Shown: positions 56,087 through 64,000 of the stretch, in pieces
Position numbering within the stretch: position 1 is the first letter of the stretch
Layout: every line of letters starts with the position of its first letter
DNA from: Pseudophaeobacter profundi
GTDB lineage: Bacteria; Pseudomonadota; Alphaproteobacteria; Rhodobacterales; Rhodobacteraceae
Length of the DNA: 64,000 bases
Assembly: GCF_029697505.1 (NCBI RefSeq)
Contig: NZ_JARJEF010000001.1
Location: forward strand, 310,001-374,000
Direction: 5' to 3'
Position numbers and translations under genes: made by a program
The notes under the pieces: model-generated
Seen by the model: only the letters and a program-made list of their open reading frames with translations
Told to the model about the DNA's origin: nothing
The model's database searches: none

Positions 56087-56629
56087 GTGGACGAGAAGAG
56101 CGACATTGAGAGCATGATCTTGCAGGTGGGTCTTGGTGACCGTGCTGCATTTTCTGCGCTTTATGATGCAACCTCTGCGAAACTTTTTGGCGTGTGCCTA
56201 CGTGTATTGAATAATAGGGCCGAAGCCGAAGACGCGCTCCAGAACGTATTTGTGAAAGTCTGGCAGAAGGCCCGGCTTTATAGTGCGAACGGATATAGCC
56301 CGATGACCTGGCTGATTACATTGGCGCGGAATACGGCAATCGACAAGCTACGCACCCGGCGGGACGGCCATGTGGATATCGATGATGTCCACGATCTCTC
56401 TGACGGGGCGCCGACGCCCGAGGCAGAGGCTGTCGCCGCATCCGAGCGCAGGCAGTTGAATCAATGCCTGCAAGAGCTAGAGGCGGACAAATCAGAGGCT
56501 GTGCGTCGCGCTTATCTGGACGGTGACAGCTACCAGGACCTGGCGGCACGATACGAGGTGCCGCTTAATACAATGCGTACATGGCTGCGACGCAGCCTTC
56601 TGAAACTAAGGGAATGCCTGAGCCGATGA
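56087..56629 (+). CDS. ECF-family RNA polymerase sigma factor
   Basis: This protein of about 180 aa has region 2 (FSALYDATSAKLFGVCLRVLNN, AEDALQNVFVKVWQKA, and PMTWLITLARNTAIDKLR). Region 4 follows (EAVRRAYLDGDSYQDLAARYEVPLNTMRTWLRRSLLKLRECL). Start GTG 56087 has GAGG 12 nt upstream; TTG 56069 is an alternative. Its stop overlaps the anti-sigma start (ATGA). The preceding 264 bp gap to queF holds no gene I can see. It likely drives the fasciclin gene downstream. Confidence 0.9.
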   Translation: MDEKSDIESMILQVGLGDRAAFSALYDATSAKLFGVCLRVLNNRAEAEDALQNVFVKVWQKARLYSANGYSPMTWLITLARNTAIDKLRTRRDGHVDIDDVHDLSDGAPTPEAEAVAASERRQLNQCLQELEADKSEAVRRAYLDGDSYQDLAARYEVPLNTMRTWLRRSLLKLRECLSR

Positions 56630-57312
56630 GCCCGGAAGAAGACCATAGCGACGATACCGCCCTTGCGGGCGAGTATGTGCTGCATCTTCTTGATGATGCC
56701 GAGCGCGCAGCGTTCGAGCAGCGTATGGCTGTTGAGCCGGCCCTGCGCGATCTGGTGCGCGATTGGGACGAACAGTTTTCCCTCATGACGCATGATATTG
56801 CTCCTGTCACGCCACCAGCCGCTGTAAAAGCCCGGCTGCACAGCTCGCTCTTCCCGGACAACACGGCGCGCCGCAGCCCCTGGTGGGGATGGCTGGTGGG
56901 CGGTGTCGTTGCTGCCGGCATTGGTATCGGCGCCATTCTGTTGGCACCCAACCTTATCCCTGATATCGGCCTAGACCCGACATACACGGCAAGTATTGCT
57001 GCTGAAGACGGCTCGCTTATTGTTACAGCGCATTTCATTGCCGAAACGAATACACTTCAGATCTCGCGCCAAACCGGGAACGCCCTGCCGGGACGCGTGC
57101 TGGAACTGTGGCTGATTGCGGACGGCGCGGATGCGCCCGTGTCACTGGGTGTTCTGCCCGAAGATCCCGAGGTACGTATCGAGCTGCCAAGCGCCCTGGC
57201 GACGCAAATGGCCAAGGCAGTACTGGCCATCAGTGACGAACCAGCCGGCGGCTCGCCAACGGGTGCACCGACAGGTGCGGTGCTTGCCGTTGGACCTGTG
57301 GCAGACGCCTAA
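56626..57312 (+). CDS. Anti-sigma factor, RskA-like
   Basis: This 228 aa protein starts MSPEEDHSDDTALAGEYVLHLLDDAER, an anti-sigma N-terminal domain with the LAGEYVLG-like pattern. One TM helix follows (WWGWLVGGVVAAGIGIGAILLA, about 85-105), then an RskA-type periplasmic domain with LPGRVLELWLIADG and SLGVLPEDPEVRI. It holds the overlapping sigma factor at the membrane until an envelope signal releases it. No HxxxCxxC zinc motif is seen. Confidence 0.9.
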   Translation: MSPEEDHSDDTALAGEYVLHLLDDAERAAFEQRMAVEPALRDLVRDWDEQFSLMTHDIAPVTPPAAVKARLHSSLFPDNTARRSPWWGWLVGGVVAAGIGIGAILLAPNLIPDIGLDPTYTASIAAEDGSLIVTAHFIAETNTLQISRQTGNALPGRVLELWLIADGADAPVSLGVLPEDPEVRIELPSALATQMAKAVLAISDEPAGGSPTGAPTGAVLAVGPVADA

Positions 57313-57355
57313 AAATCTGCCCCAAAACAGAGTTTCGAAAAAACTCAAAAAACTT

Positions 57356-57384
57356 TGAAACTTTCTCTCGGAACGTCCCGTGTC
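57356..57384 (+). promoter_or_regulatory. Candidate ECF-type promoter of the fasciclin gene
   Basis: TGAAAC (57356-57361) and CGTGTC (57379-57384) are 17 nt apart, 49 nt before the fasciclin start. This resembles ECF promoter geometry with AAC in the -35 and CGT in the -10. I did not find a clear second copy ahead of the sigma gene, so the call is weak. Confidence 0.3.
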
Positions 57385-57433
57385 TCCTTCATCGCCGGCC
57401 CACAAAGGGCCAACGCAACGAAGGAGACTACCC

Positions 57434-57985
57434 ATGACGATCAAGACATTCATTGCCTCTTCCACTGCTGCTCTGGCGCTTGGCACCGCTGCATTTGCTG
57501 ACAACCCAACCGTTGGCGGCGCGCCGATGCTTGAAAACCGCAACATCATCGAAAATGCCGTGAACTCCCCCATCCACAAGACGCTTGTCGCCGCTGTGAA
57601 AGCCGCCGATCTGGTGGACACCTTGCAGGGCGCAGGCCCCTTCACGGTATTCGCCCCGGTTGACGATGCATTCGCGGCGCTGCCTGCGGGCACGGTCGAA
57701 ACACTGCTGAAGCCCGAAAACAAGGGAATGCTGCAAAAGGTCCTGACGGCGCATGTTGTGGCCGGTGACTGGTCTGCCGCCGATATCGTTTCAGCAGCGC
57801 GCGCCAGCAGCGATGGGTTCTATCACTTCAACGCCGTATCCGGTGACGCGCTTTCGGCACAGGTGAAGGGCAGCAATGTCTACCTCATCGATGAAAACGG
57901 CAATGCCAGCAAGGTCATTGTTGCGGATGTCGATCAATCCAATGGCGTGATCCACGTCGTCAATAGCGTGCTTGTTCCCAAGTAA
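57434..57985 (+). CDS. Fasciclin (FAS1) domain secreted protein
   Basis: This 183 aa protein has a signal peptide (MTIKTFIASSTAALALGTAAFA) and one FAS1 domain. H1 is GAGPFTVFAPVDDAFAALPAG and H2 is GVIHVVNSVLVPK; KVLTAHVVAGDW lies between them. FAS1 proteins mediate adhesion or surface interactions; the function in bacteria is poorly defined. AAGGAG precedes the ATG. It follows the sigma/anti-sigma pair, a recurring arrangement, and is probably their main target. Confidence 0.9.
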   Translation: MTIKTFIASSTAALALGTAAFADNPTVGGAPMLENRNIIENAVNSPIHKTLVAAVKAADLVDTLQGAGPFTVFAPVDDAFAALPAGTVETLLKPENKGMLQKVLTAHVVAGDWSAADIVSAARASSDGFYHFNAVSGDALSAQVKGSNVYLIDENGNASKVIVADVDQSNGVIHVVNSVLVPK

Positions 57986-58004
57986 TTCTGCGCAATCGTC
58001 CCCT

Positions 58005-58028
58005 CCCCCTCCGCGTTGGCGGAGGGGG
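58005..58028 (+). terminator. GC-rich stem-loop after the fasciclin gene
   Basis: CCCCCTCCGC pairs with GCGGAGGGGG around a GTTG loop (10 bp stem), 20 bp past the stop. There is no U-run. A ribosome-binding site and a truncated reading frame follow, so it was probably an intercistronic hairpin before the truncation. Confidence 0.65.
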
Positions 58029-58056
58029 CACGTCCACTTGTAGAGGAGACTTCCAA

Positions 58057-58128
58057 ATGAAACGCCGTAAGTTTCTGACCGGGTTCATTGCCTTTGCCGG
58101 AACGCTGTTGATTGTCACTGAGAACTGA
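58057..58128 (+). pseudogene. Truncated Tat-signal gene remnant
   Basis: After AGAGGAGA, an ATG opens a 23-codon frame starting MKRRKFLTGFIAFAG, a twin-arginine-like signal peptide with a hydrophobic core, then stops. The last codons overlap the 3' end of the opposing integrase remnant. This looks like the 5' end of a periplasmic enzyme gene cut when the integrated element arrived or was deleted. The lost gene's identity cannot be read. A genuine micropeptide is less likely. Confidence 0.6.
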
Positions 58129-58771
58129 CCCGGTAAGCATAGGCGTGGTCAAAGGACAGCGCTTCAAGGGAAGGGTTCTCCAAGCCTATAGCCTCTTCAA
58201 TCCCATTCAGAACAAGACCAACCTGCTTTGAAATATCCCGGTAGGTTGCTCGGGCCTCTCGGTCCTTCAGATAGCTGTCAGCAGCGTCTCTTAGGGTCAC
58301 TGGAGGGCGCTCTATGCCTTTGAGCTGCGCCTCCAAGAGCACGTCAAAACTTGAGGGAGCTGGATTGTTAGCGAACTTTGCTCCCAATTGCTGAGATGAC
58401 AGTTTCTCGGCTTCCTTGCGGACTGCATCGGTGAAGTCCTGATATTTTCCTTGCTCAAGCTCTAAATCAACAGGCCCAATGCGTTTGTCTCGGGGGGTTG
58501 CAAGGCCATGTTCAATTGCCGCTTTCTGAGCGATCTCCCATCTAATTTGTTCGGTGGAAACCTTTGAGCGTCTACCAGCCATTGCTTCATACTTGGCGTG
58601 AGCAATCTTCCATGCCTCATAGATTTCGGCGGGATCCTTTGTACCAAGAGACCACTCCACAGCATTTTTCCCAAAAACGCCTCGGAGATCTTCAGGGACA
58701 CGCCTACGATATTTGGCATTTGCTGTTGCTGTAGCGGGTTTGAGATGCGGTAGATCCAAGGCAATCCTCAT
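58115..58771 (-). pseudogene. Truncated tyrosine recombinase (integrase N-terminal part)
   Basis: The product of about 218 aa carries the N-terminal arm/core-binding part of a phage-type integrase: YRRRVPEDLRGVFGKNAVEWSLGT, and SYLKDREARATYRDISKQVGLVL. The frame stops at VSSQ before any catalytic R...HxxR...Y domain, so it should be inactive. It starts 82 bp from the tRNA-Thr 3' end and reads away from it, the usual place for an integrase in an island inserted at a tRNA. Start 58771 (MRIALDLPHL) is preferred to 58783. Local base composition is less GC-rich than the neighbours. Confidence 0.8.
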
Positions 58772-58852
58772 GTGCGCCACCACAGAATGTGTAGCGTTTG
58801 TGTAGCGGTATAGCCACTAACACCATGAAAGTACTGCGATTTCAATGATAAA

Positions 58853-58928
58853 TGGTGCCCCCACACGGACTCGAACCGCGGACCTACTGATTACAAATCA
58901 GTTGCTCTACCAGCTGAGCTATAGGGGC
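58853..58928 (-). tRNA. tRNA-Thr (UGU)
   Basis: On the minus strand a 76 nt cloverleaf reads GCCCCTATAGCTCAGCTGG... to TGGGGGCACCA. The acceptor stem GCCCCTA pairs with TGGGGGC. The anticodon loop TTTGTAA gives UGU (threonine). The T-loop is TTCGAGT, and CCA is encoded. Its 3' end faces the integrase remnant, so it is the probable attachment site. Confidence 0.95.
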
Positions 58929-59208
58929 ACTCTTACTGCAGGACCGCGTTTAGACCGGATCAGATCGGTGCTTCGCGGTTGCAGCGTCCTTCTACACCAA
59001 CAGAAACTGTTTGCAAGACCCCCGAGGAAGAAAATGCGCGGAATTTCTGCGGCTGCTGCTTGGCCCCATATCGGGAGTGAGCGCGCCTGCAAAGGGTGTG
59101 CCGCGCGCGCAATATTCCAAGGTGGACCCGGTGCCCCGATCCAGCTGGTTTGACCCAGGTCGGTTAGCAGAGTAAGCCTGACGCATCCAAGACGCCCGGA
59201 GACCCCAC

Positions 59209-60084
59209 ATGCAGGTCATTTTTCACTGCGGAGCACATGGCACCGAAGAGGATCGCCTGGTCAAGACATTGCAGCGCAACCAGGAACGGTTTCGCGCCCA
59301 TGGGACGGCTGTGCCGGCGCCGGGGAAATATCGCTATCTGCTTAAGGACTGTATCGCCGCGCTGCAGGATGGCACTGCAGCGCCAGGATCACGCGATGTT
59401 TTGTGGGACGCTATTCTGGAGGAGGAAGAGGCCAGGCGTGTCCTGCTGTCGAATGCCCATTTCTTTGGTTCGCAACGGCAATCCATTGACGGCAGTCGCT
59501 TTTACCCCGAGGCCGAGGAGCGCCTGCGCTCACTGCAGCAGCTGTTTGCACAGGATCAGATTGAACTGTTCATCGGGTTGCGCAACCCCGCCACACTGCT
59601 GCCTGTTCTACTGGAAAACGCCCACCCGGATCGCAAGACGCAGGTGCTGCAGGCGCTAGATCCCTATGGCCTGCGCTGGTCTGATCTGCTGTATCGGCTG
59701 CGCCAGGCGGTGCCCGAGGTAAAGATCACCACCTGGTGCTTTGAGGACATGCCGCTTATCTGGGCCGAAATCATCCGCGACATGTCCGCAATACCTGCGG
59801 ATGAACGCCTGAATGGTGGCATGGATCTGCTCGCGGCGATCATGGACCGCGAAGGCATGCGACGCCTGCGTCAATATCTGGCGCAGCATCCGGACCTGTC
59901 CCAGCCCCAGCGCCATCGCGTCTTTGCTGCCTTTCTGGACAAATACGTCGATGAAGACGCGCTGGTAGAGGAAATCGATCTGCCCGGCTGGAGCGAAACC
60001 CTGGTTGAGGAGGTGACTGCGCTATATGAAGCGGACATGGAGAGAGTTCGCGGCATTCCCGGTGTTACTCTGCTCACGCCCTGA
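59209..60084 (+). CDS. Conserved hypothetical protein, sulfotransferase-like N-terminus
   Basis: This 291 aa soluble protein has no signal peptide. It begins MQVIFHCGAHGTEEDRLVKTLQRN, which recalls the 5'-phosphosulfate-binding loop of sulfotransferases (HIG-KTGTTSLQ), but the Lys/Gly/Thr core is degenerate. The rest is rich in charged helices. Similar hypothetical proteins occur in Rhodobacteraceae, as I recall. A sulfotransferase or nucleotide-binding fold is possible, but activity is not supported. The 280 bp upstream gap to the tRNA shows nothing clear. Confidence 0.6.
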   Translation: MQVIFHCGAHGTEEDRLVKTLQRNQERFRAHGTAVPAPGKYRYLLKDCIAALQDGTAAPGSRDVLWDAILEEEEARRVLLSNAHFFGSQRQSIDGSRFYPEAEERLRSLQQLFAQDQIELFIGLRNPATLLPVLLENAHPDRKTQVLQALDPYGLRWSDLLYRLRQAVPEVKITTWCFEDMPLIWAEIIRDMSAIPADERLNGGMDLLAAIMDREGMRRLRQYLAQHPDLSQPQRHRVFAAFLDKYVDEDALVEEIDLPGWSETLVEEVTALYEADMERVRGIPGVTLLTP

Positions 60085-60102
60085 TGGCCCAGCCTGGCGG
60101 CC

Positions 60103-60528
60103 CTAGCGCGCGATGGGCTGGCCTGCGCGGTCAACGGTCAGGCTCTCTACCGTTTGGTCATCGTAAAACAGATCAATAGAAACCTGCTCGATCGATTGTA
60201 AAGGATAGCTTTTATAGGGCATCCCGTCTTCTTCCAGGATCGCATTGGGTGCGGGCTGGTCTTCGTGGCATGGCGGCAAGGGCCAGTTTTCAGGCGCCGC
60301 GCCATTGATGCTGATGCGGATCCCCGACAGCCCACAGCGCCAGGACCACAGATGCGTCACATAGAGCAGATCCTGCCCCTGAAATTCCCGTACAGAGATC
60401 CAGTTTGCCTTGGTTGCCGCCAGTATCGGTTTTACTTCGGCGGCAGTGGTAAAGGGCGCTGCCTGCGCCAGGGCTGGCACCATGCCCAGGACCAGGCAGA
60501 TAGGTGCCGCAAATAAACCTCTCAACAT
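60103..60528 (-). CDS. Hypothetical secreted protein
   Basis: This 141 aa protein starts MLRGLFAAPICLVLGMVPALAQA, a clear Sec signal peptide. A small domain follows with paired Cys (WSWRCGLSGI and LPPCHEDQ) that may form a disulfide. I do not recognise a family. It is convergent with the preceding gene and divergent from the glycosyltransferase-like gene. Confidence 0.65.
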   Translation of the reverse strand: MLRGLFAAPICLVLGMVPALAQAAPFTTAAEVKPILAATKANWISVREFQGQDLLYVTHLWSWRCGLSGIRISINGAAPENWPLPPCHEDQPAPNAILEEDGMPYKSYPLQSIEQVSIDLFYDDQTVESLTVDRAGQPIAR

Positions 60529-60686
60529 TCTCAATCCCTCGCTGAAACTGATACAAACAAGTCGCGGACCGGCACCATGAGACGCCCCCCTTCGCAGAGT
60601 GGGTTTTGGCCAGGTCCAAGTTGCACTATAGAGCAAAAGACCCCCACTCCCCAACCGCGCACAGCATGCAGCAGACAGGAACAGCG

Positions 60687-61676
60687 ATGGCGCAGCAATC
60701 TTTCAACGTCATGATCATCGGCCAGTCCGGCCGTTTGCAATATGAGGCACTGCTTTTTGCCGCCTCTCTGCGCCACAGCTGCCCTGATTTTTCGGGACGC
60801 CTGTTTGTCGCCGTGCCGCAGCCCGGCCCGCTCTGGCAGAAAGACCCCAGCCTGCGCAATGCGGCGGTGCTGGCGGCGCTGACCCGTCTGGATGTTGAAT
60901 TGCTCCCGTTTGAGAGCAAGCTCTTTGGCGAAAGTTACCCCTATGGCAACAAGATCGAGGCCCTGCAGGCCATGCCCGAGGGAGAGCCCTTTGTCTTCTT
61001 TGACAGCGACACCCTGATCACCGGCGACCTGCAGGCAGTGCCGTTCGATTTTTGCCGCCCATCGGCGTCTTTGCGGCGCGAAGGCACCTGGCCCAAGCCA
61101 ACCCTTTACGGGCCTGGCTATGATGCGATCTGGCGCGCCCTGTATCGGCGTTTTGATCTTGATATCGAACCAACGCTGGATCACAGCCAACCTGATGAAT
61201 ATTGGAAACGCTATCTCTATTTCAATGCCGGGTTCTTTTATGGTGCCTGCCCCCAGGCCTTTGGCGCAAGGTTTGCCAGCTACGCGCAGTCTATCCTGAC
61301 TGATCCGCCCATCGAACTGGTTGGCCAGTCGCTGGATCCCTGGCTGGATCAGGTGGCTCTGCCACTGGTGATCCACTCCTTTGGTGGTGGGCGCGACACG
61401 CTGCCTGCGGGTTATCTTGATGGGGACACCAGCTGCCACTACCGCCTTTTCCCGCTGCTCTATGCCCGTGAAAGCGATGCGGTCATTGCGCTGCTCGAAG
61501 AGATCGCAGCGCCAAACTGGTTGAAAAAAGTGCTGAAAACCTATGAGCCGATCAAGCGGCTGGTCTATCAAAACCGAGGCGCAAGGGTGCGGGCCCTGTT
61601 TGATCAGGACAACCTGCCCCGGCGCGAACAGGCCATCCGCAACAAGATCAAATCTGCAGGGCACTGGCTGCGCTAA
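60687..61676 (+). CDS. Glycosyltransferase-like conserved protein
   Basis: This 329 aa protein starts MAQQSFNVMIIGQSG. It has a nucleotide-binding-like N-terminus and an acidic DxD motif in PFVFFDSDTLITGD near residue 105, as in GT-A glycosyltransferases that bind a metal and sugar nucleotide. The later YLYFNAGFFYG and LDPWLDQVALP patterns fit a GT8-like fold. The acceptor is unknown. An upstream ATG at 60666 is in frame. Confidence 0.65.
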   Translation: MAQQSFNVMIIGQSGRLQYEALLFAASLRHSCPDFSGRLFVAVPQPGPLWQKDPSLRNAAVLAALTRLDVELLPFESKLFGESYPYGNKIEALQAMPEGEPFVFFDSDTLITGDLQAVPFDFCRPSASLRREGTWPKPTLYGPGYDAIWRALYRRFDLDIEPTLDHSQPDEYWKRYLYFNAGFFYGACPQAFGARFASYAQSILTDPPIELVGQSLDPWLDQVALPLVIHSFGGGRDTLPAGYLDGDTSCHYRLFPLLYARESDAVIALLEEIAAPNWLKKVLKTYEPIKRLVYQNRGARVRALFDQDNLPRREQAIRNKIKSAGHWLR

Positions 61677-61797
61677 GGTCGGCTGCCCCGCAGCAGCCGC
61701 GCCATGCGGGTTTTACAGCAGCCATCGGGCACCCAGGCAGGGTCCTGGAACAATATTCTTCCTGTGGCAGCAAAAGACGCCGAAGCGTTCCAAACTG

Positions 61798-61811
61798 CAA
61801 CGCCTGCGTTG
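61798..61811. promoter_or_regulatory. Palindrome upstream of the sulfhydrylase gene
   Basis: CAACGC-CT-GCGTTG is a perfect inverted repeat 60 bp before the metY-like start. It could be a regulator site; no specific regulator can be assigned. I did not find a SAM-II or SAM/SAH aptamer in this 194 bp gap. Confidence 0.3.
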
Positions 61812-61870
61812 TACTACGCGGCAAGCTGTCCTAGACATTCGCCAACAGTATTGATCAGGGAGAGACCAGA

Positions 61871-63163
61871 ATGAGCGATGCACCAGCCTATGGCTTTGAT
61901 ACCTTGCAGATCCATGCAGGCGCCAAGCCCGACCCGGCAACCGGGGCCCGGCAGACACCAATCTACCAGACAACCGGCTATGTCTTTCGCGATGCCGATC
62001 ATGCCGCTGCCCTGTTCAATCTGCAGGAAGTCGGCTTCATCTATTCCCGTCTGACCAACCCCACGGTTGCGGTGTTGCAAGAACGCCTGGCGACGCTTGA
62101 GGGCGGCGTTGGGGCGGTATGCTGCTCTTCTGGTCACGCAGCGCAGATCATGGCGCTATTCCCGTTGATGGCCCCAGGCTGCAATGTCATTGCCTCGACC
62201 CGTCTTTATGGCGGCACGGTTACCCAGTTCAGCCAAACAATCAAACGCTTTGGCTGGTCGGCCAAATTTGTTGATACCGATGATCTAGCCGCGGTTGCGG
62301 CGGCAATTGATGAAAACACCCGCGCGGTATTCTGCGAATCAATCGCCAACCCCGGCGGCTATGTCACCGATGTACGCGCCATTGCCGATGTGGCTGATGC
62401 CGCAGGTGTGCCGCTGATTGTCGACAACACCACCGCCACACCCTACCTGTGCAACCCCATTGCCCAGGGCGCGACCTTGGTGGTGCATTCAACCACCAAA
62501 TATCTGACCGGCAATGGCACAGTGACCGGTGGCGCAGTGATCGACAGCGGAAAATTCGACTGGTCCGCCAGCGACAAATTTCCCTCGCTTTCCGCGCCAG
62601 AGCCCGCCTACCACGGACTGAAATTCCATGAGACCTTTGGCGGATTGGCCTTTACCTTCCATGGCATCGCCATCGGGCTGCGGGACCTCGGAATGACGAT
62701 GAACCCACAGGCAGCACATTATACACTGATGGGCGTTGAAACCCTGTCGCTGCGGATGCAGCGCCACTGCGAAAACGCCATAACCGTTGCCAGCTGGCTG
62801 GAGCAGGACGACCGGGTCGACTATGTGACCTACGCTGGGCTGGAAAGCTCTCCCTACTATGAACGGGCGCAGAAATGCTTCCCTAAGGGCACCAGCGGGC
62901 TGTTCACCTTTGCAGTGAAGGGCGGCTATGACGCCTGCATCAAACTGGTCGATTCACTGGAGATCTTCAGCCATGTGGCCAACCTTGGCGACACCCGGTC
63001 GCTGATCATCCACTCTGCCTCGACCACTCACCGCCAGCTTTCACCGGAACAGCAAGAGGCCGCTGGCGCGGGGGCCAATGTGGTGCGGATTTCCATCGGC
63101 CTGGAAGATTCCGCCGATCTGATCCGCGATCTGGACCAGGCCCTGACCAAAGCCTGCGGCTGA
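61871..63163 (+). CDS. metY: O-acetylhomoserine sulfhydrylase (MetY-type, PLP enzyme)
   Basis: This 430 aa Cys/Met-metabolism PLP enzyme has the start FDTLQIHAGAKPDPATGARQTPIYQTTGYVF, the catalytic Lys in VHSTTKYLTGNG near residue 211, and FNLQEVGFIYSRLTNPT. The C-terminal DTRSLIIHSASTTHRQLSPEQQ is typical of the O-acetylhomoserine aminocarboxypropyltransferase group, which is about 430 aa. It uses sulfide (or methanethiol) to make homocysteine or methionine. GGGAGAG precedes the ATG. Confidence 0.92.
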   Translation: MSDAPAYGFDTLQIHAGAKPDPATGARQTPIYQTTGYVFRDADHAAALFNLQEVGFIYSRLTNPTVAVLQERLATLEGGVGAVCCSSGHAAQIMALFPLMAPGCNVIASTRLYGGTVTQFSQTIKRFGWSAKFVDTDDLAAVAAAIDENTRAVFCESIANPGGYVTDVRAIADVADAAGVPLIVDNTTATPYLCNPIAQGATLVVHSTTKYLTGNGTVTGGAVIDSGKFDWSASDKFPSLSAPEPAYHGLKFHETFGGLAFTFHGIAIGLRDLGMTMNPQAAHYTLMGVETLSLRMQRHCENAITVASWLEQDDRVDYVTYAGLESSPYYERAQKCFPKGTSGLFTFAVKGGYDACIKLVDSLEIFSHVANLGDTRSLIIHSASTTHRQLSPEQQEAAGAGANVVRISIGLEDSADLIRDLDQALTKACG

Positions 63164-63195
63164 CACTGCACAACAGCCATCACTGACAAGAAAAA

Positions 63196-63219
63196 GGCCG
63201 GGCAATTGCCCGGCCTTTT
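63196..63219. terminator. Rho-independent terminator after metY
   Basis: GGCCGGGCAA-TTGCCCGGCC followed by TTTT, with AAAAA on the other side, lies 33 bp past the stop. The symmetry would allow it to terminate transcription from both sides, so it may also serve the SIMPL gene at 63300. Confidence 0.92.
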
Positions 63220-63299
63220 GATCACGAGAGCTTGTCGCGGTCATTCTATTTCGCATGTTTTAGGTGCGCAGAACCGGCAGCCGGTTCTGCGCTACTGCG

Positions 63300-64000
63300 C
63301 TACTTTGTTTCCGACACCTGCAGATCAAAGACCACATCGACATTATGGGTAAAGCTCAGCTCGCCCGCTTCGATTGGCATGGCTCCGCCGCGCGCCATTT
63401 CCATGGCCATCATCGGACGCCCACCACCGGGCTGACGATCGGTGATGCTGCGCACCGGGCCCAATGTCACCCCAGCCGCCTTGGCCAACTGTTCTGCTTT
63501 GGCCATGGCATCCGCAACCGCATCCGCGCGCAGCTGAACCTCCAGGCCCGCGTGATCCGCCACATCAAAGCGCAGCCCCTGGAACTGATTGGCCCCGGCC
63601 CGCAGAACCTGATCCAGCACCGTGCCCAGCTGATCCAGATCGCGCACCCGCAGGTTCAGGGTATTGGAGGCAGAAAACCCGGTGATCTTGCGTGGCTCCT
63701 CTGTGCCCTGCCCGCGCGGGTTGGACCAGACCGGATGCAAAGAAATCTGCTGTGTCTGCATATCCGTGGCCGCGATCCCCGCGTCACGCAGCGTCGCCAC
63801 AACCGCCGCCATATCCTGCGTGACCGCCGCCATAGCCGCGCCTGCCTCGACGTCTTCTTTGCTCACGCCAAGAGTGATAACCGCCATATCCGGCGAGACC
63901 TCGACCTGCCCCTCTCCGGTGACCACAATATTGCGATCCACTGGGGTCTCCGCTCTCGCCACGCTGCCCAAGGACAAACCCAATGCCAGGGCGGTGATCA
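63300..64000 (-). CDS. SIMPL (DUF541) domain periplasmic protein, 5' end outside window
   Basis: The frame runs off the right edge. The visible part begins inside a signal peptide (ITALALGLSLGSVARA) and continues NIVVTGEGQVEVSPDMAVITLGV, the SIMPL-domain signature. FSASNTLNLRVRDLDQLGTVLDQVLRAGAN and ADAVADAMAKAEQLAKAAGV follow, then FTHNVDVVFDLQ. These are periplasmic or outer-membrane-associated proteins of unclear role. The start codon lies beyond 64000. Confidence 0.85.
   Translation of the reverse strand, partial: ITALALGLSLGSVARAETPVDRNIVVTGEGQVEVSPDMAVITLGVSKEDVEAGAAMAAVTQDMAAVVATLRDAGIAATDMQTQQISLHPVWSNPRGQGTEEPRKITGFSASNTLNLRVRDLDQLGTVLDQVLRAGANQFQGLRFDVADHAGLEVQLRADAVADAMAKAEQLAKAAGVTLGPVRSITDRQPGGGRPMMAMEMARGGAMPIEAGELSFTHNVDVVFDLQVSETK

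Noticed and set aside
58115-58771. Functional site-specific recombinase
   Set aside because: The reading frame ends before the catalytic domain, so it cannot encode the Arg-His-Arg-Tyr active site.
61677-61870. SAM-II or SAM/SAH riboswitch before metY
   Set aside because: I could not fit the conserved aptamer nucleotides to this sequence; only a short palindrome was found.

Overview
The window looks like chromosomal DNA of a marine Rhodobacterales alphaproteobacterium of the Roseobacter group (Phaeobacter/Ruegeria/Leisingera-like). Reasons: high G+C by eye, many short ATGA-coupled operons, linked urt-ure loci in divergent orientation, a ugpBAECQ operon, a queCDEF cluster, and several Roseobacter-type conserved proteins. 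The genus is inferred from gene content only; no rRNA gene is present.

Layout. 1-6041: an acyl-CoA synthetase (cut by the left edge) and a tightly overlapped operon of FMO-type monooxygenase, BASS transporter, NAD-epimerase and SDR, facing a divergent TetR regulator. 6148-12343: the ugpBAECQ glycerol-3-phosphate/glycerophosphodiester operon with a divergent LysR gene; a Pho-box-like element and a perfect palindrome lie between them. 12340-19006: a dppABCDF peptide ABC operon ending in a HypT-like LysR gene. 19306-31344: urea import (urtABCDE) divergent from urease structural and accessory genes (ureD-A-J-B-C-E-F-G). 31498-41536: an iron-siderophore operon (binding protein, two permeases, ATPase, siderophore-interacting reductase, ExbB, two ExbDs, TonB) facing a TonB-dependent receptor. 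41722-45246: an acyl-CoA synthetase divergent from a biotinyl-carboxyltransferase fusion. 45276-49854: a HAD phosphatase-like gene and a phosphonate/phosphate phnD-C-E-E transporter. 50133-53361: a response regulator and hybrid kinase divergent from phnD. 53535-55822: a preQ1-I riboswitch and queCDEF. 56087-58928: an ECF sigma/anti-sigma/fasciclin locus whose next gene is cut by a decayed integrase remnant beside tRNA-Thr. 58929-64000: three poorly characterised genes, an O-acetylhomoserine sulfhydrylase and a SIMPL-domain protein cut by the right edge.

How it fits together. Most of the window is nutrient acquisition: peptides, urea nitrogen, organic phosphorus (ugp, phn) and iron. The ugp, dpp, urt and phn operons share one design: the binding-protein gene comes first and a strong stem-loop separates it from the next gene.

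Most interesting items: the second ExbD has Asn where the family's essential membrane Asp should be, beside a normal ExbD; a textbook preQ1-I riboswitch overlaps the queC ribosome-binding site; ureD has no ATG/GTG/TTG start for its conserved N-terminus and sits behind a structured leader; a BCCP-carboxyltransferase fusion has no biotin carboxylase nearby; and the FMO/BASS/SDR/epimerase/CoA-ligase cluster resembles a catabolic module of unknown substrate.
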